DNA of 64,000 nucleotides from Gymnogyps californianus (Eukaryota > Chordata > Aves > Accipitriformes > Cathartidae), in contig NC_059478.1 in the NCBI RefSeq assembly GCF_018139145.2, positions 11,453,001 to 11,517,000 on the forward strand, read 5' to 3'. The notes beneath the pieces are model-generated. The model did not search any database. It was given only the letters and a program-made list of their open reading frames with translations, and had not been told where the DNA came from. How positions within the stretch are numbered: the stretch's first letter is position 1; the number at the start of each line of letters is the position of its first letter. The translations under genes were made by a program, and so were the position numbers. This document shows, piece after piece, positions 11,943 to 21,386 of the stretch.

Positions 11943-14900
11943 TAAAACAAGCAGAGAATCTGAATTCATTAGTTAGCAGATCACAATCCATGTGAACTTC
12001 TGGAACGACCTCCCACAATTGTTTTGGGGGTGTACAGAGATCTTCCTGAAGAGGCTACAGAGACTTCCTTTAAGATATTCCGTAGGCCACAGCTGGCTGC
12101 TGTCTTTAAAGTACTGTCTTTTTTCCTATTGTATTCTACAGTTACATCCTGAACGTCTGCCTGAAAGTTCTTCTAGTTTTGGTATCCCTCTAGCAGTTTG
12201 TGGCCTCCCTAGTCTGTGGGACAGTGGAGGCAGTAATTTCATCATGTCTGTCAGTGTGGTAACCAGCGGCATATTGATACTGAGACAGTGAACTGGATGG
12301 CATTTAAATGTAAACGTCTTGTCATGAACTCTAGGCTCATCATGGCTCATTATTTTGAGGCAAACACAGTAATTAGCACAGGGTGTACTTTATGATAATT
12401 AGGAATGTTTTACACATCAGATGGCGATGTTGACTTTGAGGGAACCACCTGGACTCAGCTCTTACTAGCTAAAATTAATATTTTTGTATTTCTTTTTGTT
12501 TCTGTTTCAAAATGCCTATGATAAAATATTTTAACTGTTTAATCACTAAATAATAGATCCATGTAATTGATTACCTTAATAGCATGATTATTGGGATAAC
12601 TTGCCATTACCCATAAGTGATACTGTAGTTTAGGTAAAGAGTTTATGTATATTGTAGTTTATCCTGAGTGCAAAGTGAAACTTCCACTATCTTTCATCCT
12701 TGCCTGACCTGGTATCTGAACCTTCTGAACACTGGTATCCTAGAATTGTGGTATCTGGTCCATTTTAGACTTGTTTATCATCATGAAGATCTAGCATGAC
12801 ATTTCTAATAGAGAAAATAATGATGATTAAAAAAACCCCCCAAAAACACCAAACAAACACAACAACTTATCATCAGGTCTCATGATAATCTATTTGCAAA
12901 CTTAAGATAGGTTAAAGTGGCTTTGTTAAAACATCATCAAAAATTTTAGGGCTAGCCTGGAAGTAGCTGTATCTCATGAAACAAAATCAGGAAAGGTCAG
13001 AATGTGTATCATGGGTGTATACGCTAGCTGCAGAACTAGAGGGCTTATTTCTGATTTACTGTGAAATATAGACAAAGTTTCTCTTGTAATTCATCACTTG
13101 TGTGGATTAGAGTTTCTGCACCTGAAGCTTTCCCTATATTTTTGGTATCAGTTCAGATCCAAACCTAGGAGGAGGAGACTATTTTTGGTTCTAGTGACAA
13201 TGTGAAGGCAGCCTCATAACCAGCAGATGTAGAAATTGGTCAATTCTATCAGTTTTTTGGTAAGAGCCATATCTGGAAGCTGTGCAATTTGAATATCGGC
13301 CCTGTTTCCTCCTCAGATCAATACTTCTTAAACTCAAACGTAAACCTTATCTTGCATGTATTTGTCAGACATTTGTGTATTCGATTTGTGATTACTGGTT
13401 GTTATGAAGTGAAGGCTATAACATGGCAACGTAAAATGCTGAGCTTGTAAATACACTTTGGATGCAGACAGCAGGAGGGGGCAGTTAACTGTTATGCTTA
13501 CTACATGAACAAAGAATGAGGATGCAATAATGTAAAATAGTGCTGTTCTTTTACTTCTAATACATTTCTTATTGGACAGTAGTTAACTTTTGTAATTGCA
13601 TTCCAGAAATTCCGTTTGCTTAAATTGTACAACGGTATCTGCAATATCTCCCAATAGTGACAAATGGCAAATGTTTTAATGGTTCTCTTACATCTATACA
13701 ACTTGAAGATACACCTCATTTACATAAGAGAGGGAACATTTTTTAAGCTCATGAAAAACTTGCTGGTTTTGTATTTATTCTTTCTATTGCCCCTTTTGCA
13801 GTCTGTACTTTTAAAATTAAAATAATGTTGGGGAAATGAAATACAATGGCAAGTTTAAATATTTTTTTACTAAATCATGATAAGCTTCTGCTTGCATTCA
13901 AAGTTCATTCCTGCTACTACTTGCTGTCACAGTTTTTAAGTTTCAAAACCTTAGTGATTTTGGGGGGCAAGGAGGAGCTACATTTTGAAAAAAAAATCTA
14001 AGTTCAAAGAATTGGAGTGCTGCATTTCAAGGGGATGAAATAATCTATTTCAAATTAGGGAAGAACTTGTGGACACTTATGTATCTATGGAATAATGTTA
14101 GATGAATTTAAATGTGTTAACTGTGTGGTGCCATTACAAATGGTATTTTTGGCTGAAAACGATCAGTGATTGCTTGTAAAATAAGGAGATGTCAGACTAT
14201 TTCAGCTAGCCTTGGCTGGGCTGTTTGGAATGTGGTCTGTGTTTCTGGCACTCGCACTTAAGGGGGGATGCACAGGAGACTAAAAAAAAAAAGACAGGAC
14301 AAAATTGTACAAACCTAAATAAAAGAAAGGGCAAGATATAAAAATTAACCTGGAGTGTGTGTCACTATGCAAGTACTTGAAAAAAATCGGTTTTCTTTGT
14401 AACTCTGGCAAGTAACAAAGATAAACATCAAAAGAAAAGAAAAAAGGAGTGGTCAGCAAGAAAAACATGGTGTTTGCATTAGGGAAAAGTCAGGATTACA
14501 GGATCATCTTTTTTTTTCCAGAAAGACATGATTGGAGTCCAAATTAATCTAGATACTGCTTCCAGTTGAGCTACAGACTACTTCTATATTTAACTCTCGA
14601 ACTTACTGTATGTCACTTCACCATCTGTAAAGCAAGAGAAGTTAGTGTGGCGGTGTTAGGCTGTGCCAGAAAGCGAGTCTAGCATATTCATCTTACCATG
14701 GTCCTGAATATCACAGACTATTTCTATTGTAGAAATTCTTTGACTTGTAGTTTTAGAGGTAAAACCAAGTGTCTTTCTGTACTTGCTAAGCAGAAGTTAC
14801 AGACTTGATGCAGAAACTGTTGGGTTAGATGTTATGACCCATCTTATGCCAGAAGTCAGGAAAGAAAAGAACACTTAGAGGTAAGTAAAAAACCCAACAA

Positions 14901-17580
14901 CTCCAAACCTTATAACAAGCCCTTAGTACTACCTCTGCTGTCTTCAAGCACAGTATTGTGTGCACCAGCGAACAGCAACTGATCTTTCATGTATGCAAAG
15001 TATATTCCTTCTCCTCCTCCTCCGCTGCTGTAAAACTAGTGCTCCTATTATGTCAAGGCCCATCGCGTTTACTGCAACTTTGATATGCTTGACCTAAAAA
15101 TATTGCTGTGAGTGAATTATTTACAGTGACACTGAGGAGCAATTTTCTAGAATCTCTATGCCCTGTGGGCATTGCACTGAGTACATATGCATCATATTAA
15201 CAAAAAACCCCATGAAAACGGCCACGAAACCTTTCCACAGTGTTTCACAGCTACTTTTACCAAAATGGGATTGTTCTGTGGCTTTACAGCATAAGGAAAG
15301 ACCTGTGTGAGCCAGCATCTCTTGTGGGATGTGGAATAATGGTATTGTTTTGCCAGTGAACATTCTGTAAACTACTAGTCTGTAGAAGCTGACTTTTAGT
15401 TGTTATATGAAATATTATATATCTGTACACTAAGAAGACATTTTTCTATCTCTATATGAAAACATGATGTCACTAAAATCACTGATAAATTTTATACTAG
15501 GCACCATTAAAAGAGACCGTTGCTGCAGAGTCTGTTTTTCAGAAACCAGTAAGAACTTGCAGTTGAGGTGAAAAGATTTGTTTCATATTTGTAATGGGTG
15601 TGGATTGATTATCTGTGCCTAGGTCAATGCTGGCTGTGGTTTCTGCAGCCTGTTCTAGTAGGGCATGAATTGTTGCTGCTTAATATTTAGTGAGTGTATG
15701 AAACAATTATGATAGAAATCAGGGGAAAACATGTCTTTTGAGGAGAAGTACTGCCTTAGAAAAAGATATATCTTACTTTCTTTTTCTGCAATGGAATCCA
15801 TCCCTCCAATGCTAATCATTCAGACATTATCAGTTAGCATAGAAAACATATATACAGAAACCGCTCGTGCTCCAGGACACTCGTTCTTTCCAGTGTTGCT
15901 AAATTCCAGAATCTTCTATTTTGATAAGTGTTTTCTCTGTTAAAAATACATAACACGACTATAACTAGCATTATTAAATGTATTGCAGAAACAAGACCTG
16001 ATTTTTGGGTTCCAATAAGGAACCTTGATGCATACTGTTGCAAGAACATACTAGCTACAACTTAATTTGAAAGTTTCTCCTTCTAGATAGACTATATACC
16101 TTTGAGTCCTGCTGTTAATATGATCTTTGTCTATCTGCAATATGTAAGTCAGTAGTAATTCAAGTTCCCATTTTTGTAGAAATGAACTTAAAGATAGGGG
16201 CTTATCTCTGAACAGTATTGCTGAGAAGTCACACATCCATAGCAACCCTTCCTTTTAATACTTTACTCTGCTGTCTCTGACCACAATAGTATTCAGTGAG
16301 CAATAGACCCTGTGGGTGGTTCTCTAGTAAATATTGCGATGAAAAAATATAATCTTCCCAAACATCAATTTTAAATAATGTCCAAACAATTCCAGGATTT
16401 AATTTGTTAGTGTGGTTATGTCTTTGAGGAACTGATTTTTTTCCCTGTAAATATCAGTCTTGCGTAGGATTGAGGACTGATCTCATTCATGATTGAAATA
16501 TGTTTTTATCATTTAAGTAGACTGGTAACATGAAGTTCAAGAAGCAACTACAGATGTATCCTCCTGTGATAGCCTTGATGTTTGTATCCTGTTCAGTTGC
16601 TACATGGTGAAACATGGATAAAACAAGCAAGTACAGTACAAAAGACAACTGCTTTGTAACTGATGTACTGAGGAAACTTTGTAAATAATCAGACTAAAGT
16701 ATTGTTAATGGACCCCCCATTATGAGGAGGAACAATATGAATGCTGTACAATTACTTAACTTTTGGAAGCAATTCCTACTGCAGAATGAGTTGCACTAAG
16801 TCTAAAGGCTTGAACTTACCTTGGATGACTGTGTGATGTGAGAAAAGTAGACTAGTCCTTCTGTGTGTCTGAGCAGGTTAATAAATGGTTGTAAGGAAAT
16901 AAGGACAAAGTTGTGAGCTTTATTTACACTTTTATTTTCTTATTACTGTCAACAATACCAAGAGTGTGACATAAATACCCAAAGTTTACAGTAATTTTAC
17001 AATTTAACTACTGTTCCATTATTATTTCTGATATACATTTCTCTGTCTTTGATCCCCCCAAAAGGCAAATGTAATAGTATTTGCTGACTAATAGTATTTA
17101 TTTAGGTGCTTAAAATCAGTTTCATGTAAAATTAATTTTTTATTTGACATAAAAATTTTATCATTATCTTTGAACTCTGGCTCCTACTTGTATTTGTTGT
17201 CACAAGTATAGATGAAGTTTTTTAACTATTCCACAATGCCTAGTTAAAATGAGATTTAAATATTTTTTCTTCTTATGTTCAGAGTCCTTAGGAGTGGATA
17301 TACACAAAGTTCCCCATACTCCTATTTATTTTCACATACATACTGAATAAGAATTTTCATGGTTTCAGTAATGCTGAAATCTGGGAGGACAATAGTCCAG
17401 AAAAAGGCAGTGATTTTTTTCTAGTCAGCTAAGTTAAACACACTTAAAAACAAACCAGCAAAAAGTGAATATCCCCAACTATTTTTTTGACCAGAAAAAT
17501 GTAGCCTATAAGAAGTGTTTGCTTCTCACTACTGCTTTCAGAGCTGATGTTCCTCTCAACAGCAACTGTAAAATGTGGGG
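11943..17580. other. Unassigned noncoding DNA
   Basis: No gene is supported. The stretch contains the A/C-rich tract at 12829-12866, a possible MIR trace near 14590-14640, and a TCC run near 15010. Two minus-strand AATAAA hexamers at 16921-16926 and 16933-16938 could serve as polyadenylation signals for the exon-like cluster just upstream on that strand, but isolated hexamers are common in AT-rich DNA. Confidence 0.55.
12829..12866. repeat. A/C-rich low-complexity tract
   Basis: A run of A is followed by a run of C, then by AAACACC and AAACAAACAC-type units. It has the same texture as the tract at 585-660. Confidence 0.8.
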
Positions 17581-17622
17581 CCACAGTTGCATTCATTGTT
17601 CAGTGAGCTTGTCCACATAGTT

Positions 17623-17649
17623 AAACCCACCGACAGCAATGAATGTTGA
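17623..17649 (-). repeat. 27-bp duplicated motif, copy C (ends in a donor-like site)
   Basis: On the minus strand this reads TCAACATTCATTGCTGTCGG followed by TGGGTTT. It matches 17807-17833 at 23 of 27 positions by eye. Both copies end in GTCG followed by a donor-like GT (gtgggt here). No good acceptor was found upstream of this copy, so it is weaker as an exon than the two candidates next to it. Confidence 0.6.
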
Positions 17650-17806
17650 TTGTGACCTTTTTTGTAAAGCTTGGCAGGGTGGGGGAGAAACATCATGTGG
17701 TGGTTAGGTTGCTATCTTCGGTGTTAAGGCCTGAAAGCATGAAGTAAGGAGGAGGATGGTTAGCTGGAGGGTACAATCAACGGTCGATGGTTTTCACTTT
17801 AATTCC

Positions 17807-17833
17807 AAACTCACCGACAGCGTTGAATGTTCA
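17807..17833 (-). repeat. 27-bp duplicated motif, copy B
   Basis: The minus strand reads TGAACATTCAACGCTGTCGG followed by TGAGTTT. It is the partner of 17623-17649, lies 184 bp away in direct orientation, and overlaps the end of exon-like segment B. Confidence 0.6.
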
Positions 17834-17886
17834 CTGAAGCAACCACTACAACAGAACTCCATTGACTTGACAGCATCCTCAAATGT
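17815..17886 (-). other. Exon-like segment B (minus strand, 72 bp, unrecognised)
   Basis: On the minus strand a long pyrimidine tract ends in 'cctttcag' at the 17887 boundary, and the segment ends in CTGTCG followed by 'gtgagt', a near-ideal donor. One frame is open across all 72 bases and encodes a 24-residue peptide beginning TFEDAVKSMEFCC. If it is spliced to segment A in that segment's open frame, the junction gives a stop soon after (V-D-I-stop). It could then be noncoding, or coding in another phase. I recognise no protein family. Splice-signal quality and the 83-bp spacing to segment A are seen directly; that it is transcribed is inference. Confidence 0.3.
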
Positions 17887-17969
17887 CTGAAAGGAGGGGG
17901 GGGAAATCAAAATTCACACAAAGATTTTAATCATACAGATGATACAACTTCAGTCTTTTTTTTTCTTAC

Positions 17970-18043
17970 CGACACCAATACCCTTCTCTGCCCATACTAT
18001 TTCAGTCTTTGTGCAAGGAGCTGGCAGCTTTCCGAACTTCTTT
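17970..18043 (-). other. Exon-like segment A (minus strand, 74 bp, unrecognised)
   Basis: The minus strand shows a pyrimidine tract ending 'cttttcttttcacag', then 74 bases, then GGTGTCG followed by 'gtaaga', a strong donor. One frame is open throughout and includes KLPAPCTKTEIVWAEKG. Another frame reads KEVRKAASSLHKD and then stops. Neither is a family I recognise. Segment B follows after an 83-bp gap that begins GT and ends AG, so A and B look like a short-intron exon pair. This may be a noncoding transcript or a fragment of an uncharacterised gene. Confidence 0.3.
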
Positions 18044-18071
18044 CTGTGAAAAGAAAAGATATTTCACTTAT

Positions 18072-18176
18072 TCAGGCTTTAACAATATAGGTTGGGGATC
18101 CAGGCGCAAGTGGATTAATGTTGCCTGTTGCTTCACGAAACTGAACTTCAGAGCAAACCAAAACGCAAGATCCCAT
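18072..18176 (-). other. Possible small ORF (34 codons), unrecognised
   Basis: A minus-strand ATG-to-TGA frame, beginning MGSCVLVCSEVQF, lies 28 bp upstream of exon-like segment A. Its sequence is balanced and less AT-biased than its surroundings, with several CpG sites. It is short enough to be chance, and no family is recognised. It is listed because it sits in the same 600-bp patch as the other exon-like segments. Confidence 0.15.
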
Positions 18177-18179
18177 ATA

Positions 18180-19275
18180 TGAACAGAGCTGGCTAAGAGT
18201 TTTATGAATCAGTGTTGCCAATTATAGATTGCCCAATTAAGTAAAATTTCTTCTGCTGATGTGGTTCAATTGGATTTGAACTTGTTTAGGATTGATGAAA
18301 ACTAAATTTTCTTTTAAGAAGACTTAATTTCTCAATAAACATCTTGGAGAAACAGGCCTTTTTTCCTTACAAGTTGTCATACATGCAGAACCTGTTATGA
18401 TAGCTTTCAGGAGGAAAAAAGGAGAACGTACATCAAGGTTTGACCCAAATTTCTTTTCATATATTTTTAGGTAGCAGCATGCTGTCCATATACAGAAATT
18501 GATCATCACACAGTGAAGTGCTCATTCTTAAAAATTTCCACAGTAGCACAACACTTTTTTCTAATCTTCTGAGCTTTTCAACTCAGTTGTCCTCATTCTT
18601 AATATAAATAATAATAAAAAAAAGTATGTAGGGTTGCAATTTTTTGTGTTGTAGGGGAAGGGTTTTAGAAGCTGGGTCAGAAGGCAAAACATGGTAACCT
18701 AGGAATTTTACCTTATTTGCATTTGTGAGCAGAGTTCTCCTGCAGAAGGTGGTCTTGTAGCTCAGCTGGTCTGAATTCTTTTTTGCTAGGTCCACTCCTA
18801 GCTTGCTGCATTGAAATTGTGACTAATACATTGGCTTCTATGAATTGTTGTTTGTTTACCTTGTCCTTTGGTAAAAGATTTCTTATACTCTTTCTCATCC
18901 ATTTCTGATTATTTTAAGATTTTTTTATAAATGTTGGGGTTTTTGTTAAATTTGTACTTGCGTAAAGGGAACCAGCATGAAAAGACTACAGGTCATAAGT
19001 GTGCTGCCTGTATCTGTTTTGTAAACAAACACCATGACAAGGACTTTGTCCTAGCTGTTTGTTTCAACTAATTGCTCTGCATGTAGAGGAATTTATTACA
19101 TCATTTAACTCAACTGTATTTTCTATCAAATATATCTAAAGGACAGAGTCATTAATATAGCCTACTGGAGAACTAGACAAGAATGGAATCAACTGATTTT
19201 CTCCTTTATGGTAGATTAGATGTGTTTTGTTTAGGAAGGCCACTGTGATTATGAATTTATCTGAAATCTAATCAA
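18180..19275. other. Unassigned noncoding DNA
   Basis: Nothing recognisable. Minus-strand frames at 18324-18509, 18583-18795 and 18713-18898 are short and lack supporting signals. Confidence 0.55.
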
Positions 19276-19833
19276 ATGTGGCAGTCAACTTTTTTGCTGA
19301 TACAGCTGCATGGGATACTTGCTGCCAATACTTTAGCTCTGAAGTTTGATTTCCCCCCCCCCTTATTTGTGCTGGCTTTTCCACAGTTTAATTCCATGGA
19401 TGTTGTGAAAGGAGTTCCTTACACAAGCATGAGTGATGAGAGAATAAGGCTCTCCAACTCAGTAGTCTTTTGTGCACCTGCATCTGTTCAACGTTGTTCT
19501 AGCCAAATGAATAGACTTTATGGTTTAGGGTTGCTCATATTTAACATGCGCCCTACTATAAGTTTTCTTTCTGTATGTAATTTCTTTCAGTACTTATTCC
19601 TATGCTCTTACTCCCTGCTTCCATCTGTCACTTCATATTTCAATATGGGGTCTTGCCTGGCTGATACCTGCCAGTTAGGATGGGGTGTAGGGGAAGGAGA
19701 GGAGCTATGTAGAGCTTGTGGCTGGCTGGATTGCATCTTAGAAGGAATTACTTTCACAGGTGGTGGTTATTCCCTCCCCTCCCCCCATAATGGAAAAACC
19801 TCAGTATTTACTTGGTTACCTAGCCTCTGTTGA
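19276..19833 (+). other. Longest open frame in the window (185 codons), unrecognised
   Basis: This uninterrupted plus-strand frame is the longest in the window. At codon 38 there is a good acceptor context: a pyrimidine stretch ending 'ggcttttccacag' at 19374-19386. It is followed in frame by a hydrophilic peptide (FNSMDVVKGVPYTSMSDER). The rest is rich in F, L, S and C and looks like noncoding DNA read through. There is no convincing donor downstream, no signal peptide and no known domain. A frame of this length is roughly at the chance limit for 64 kb of six-frame sequence. It is either chance or contains one real exon starting at 19387. Confidence 0.2.
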
Positions 19834-20089
19834 AACGGGCTGAAACTTGTAAGTACAAAAACACAAAAAAGTATTCCTGAGCTCCAGCTCTGATTCCTAA
19901 TGTGTGCAGGTTATGCAGGGTAAAAATGCTTTCATCTTCTCTCATCTGGTTTTCATTTTTTTAAAATCCCTTACTGGGCTTAGCTAGCTGTTACAAATGC
20001 CAGCTTTATTTTAAATTTTATTTCAGATCTGCAGGCTTATGTGAACATTCAGATTGGATGTATGTTTTTTTTTATTTAAGGTTAGTAGG

Positions 20090-20470
20090 TCATAAATAAA
20101 CCAAAGCACTTTCCTTGCTATGAGCAATAGGGTCATGGTGTACATGAAATCTCGCTTTAAAAAAATTGGAACCTAACATGAATTGACAGAGGTACATGAG
20201 GAAGTAGTTCATTGTGTCGCTGTAAAGGCCATAGGGATTCGGGCTGCTAGAGCTGCCTGTCTTAGGAATAGATTGGATATCCTGTCTGATGACCTGTACT
20301 TAATTTAAGTGACTGCCTTTGCCAGTCCTTCCAGAGGGCAACCGTGTGAAGTAGAGCATCTCATCTTCAGTCCTTTTCCTCCTCTTGATGGCCTGACCTA
20401 AATTGAAGATATGGGTGTTACTGCACAAACAGACAATTACTTCAATGCTATGTGAACTGCATCTTTGGTT
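20090..20470 (-). other. Coding-like stretch with one internal stop, unrecognised
   Basis: On the minus strand one frame runs from 20470 to 20090 with a single internal TAA (20302-20300). After an acceptor-like 'cttcaatttag' at 20398, the frame reads QAIKRRKRTEDEMLYFTRL and continues. After the stop comes SSSSPNPYGLYSDTMNYF. The peptide composition is plausible for protein and there are several CpG sites, but no family is recognised. It could be a decayed exon, or chance. Confidence 0.15.
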
Positions 20471-20479
20471 CTAATTAGC

Positions 20480-21304
20480 TTTTCCATTTTGACCTTGATA
20501 TCTTGACTCAAAAGACTAATGTTCAACTTCGTTGTACTGGTTAATACTGACAACTGTTATACAGTACACTCACATTTAACAGCTGCCTTATGTAAAAGAA
20601 TAATAAAAGCTCCCTCTCCCTACCTAGAAATGGTGGCTGGACCTGTGAAGTACTACTCTGCGCTGTTTATTGCCCCGCCTCTTCCTTTCTTCCCTCTCCC
20701 TCCCCCACATAAATGCTTGATGAAATACAAATTATATATGTCAGATGGATCTGGCTTGCAGGCTACTTCAAACAGCTGTTTTAGTACTTTTAAGAATCTT
20801 ACTGGTTGTACAGTGGTGAGATTGCTTAGGAACAAATACTTAGGTGAATACCCAGATCTCAGGTTTGGGGGGTTTCTTACAATTTCAGATAAATTTCCCT
20901 AATGATGCGTTAAAACAGTCTATTCAGATTGTACACTGATTAAAATAGTAAGATATTTATATGGTAGATACTCTGCATGGCTTACAGCATCTTTTTCTTT
21001 TGCTGGCATTGAATTGTTACTGGAAGGTGGAGTTAAGACTTTTTGAAGGCAAATATTCATTTGTATAAAAGGAAGAAAACAGAACAATAGTGTTAATACT
21101 CATATAGCAAAGTTATCTCATGGATACAGTTGTTGGCTACTTCCATTTCCCACTTGCCCTCTCCCACAGTCTGTCAACAGGCTTCCAGTTATACACTTGG
21201 GGACAGGAAGAAATGCAATGCGTGGATGTATTTTTAATTGTGTTGCAAAAGTGAATTCCAGTGGCAGTGTCTAAAAATTGCACTAACACACTTGGGATCA
21301 GCTT
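20480..21304. other. Unassigned noncoding DNA
   Basis: A plus-strand frame at 20519-20902 has no recognisable domain and crosses pyrimidine-rich low-complexity sequence near 20680-20710. Nothing else was seen. Confidence 0.55.
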
Positions 21305-21386
21305 CCCAGCTAGTGTAAACTGACACAGCTCCATTAATGTCAGTGACATCTGTGTTTACACCAGCTGGCACCTGGATGCTCATCTG
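21305..21386. repeat. Ancient palindromic repeat relic, copy 2 (both arms visible)
   Basis: The arm CAGCTAGTGTAAAC at 21307-21320 pairs with GTTTACACCAGCTG at 21354-21367, with 13 of 14 bases complementary. The centre is 'ctccattaatgtcagtg'. This arm-centre-arm layout matches a repeat pattern I know from sauropsid genomes. Copies 1 and 3 in this window share the arm. It could be a relic of a small palindromic DNA transposon. The family is not named here because it cannot be checked. Confidence 0.5.

Noticed and set aside
11990..12100. Possible CR1 piece ('tggaacgacctcccacaatt')
   Set aside because: A few words recall CR1, but block order does not continue on either side.
14560..14650. Possible MIR trace ('cttcaccatctgtaaag')
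   Set aside because: Only about 40 bases resemble MIR and the order is incomplete. Too weak to list as a feature.
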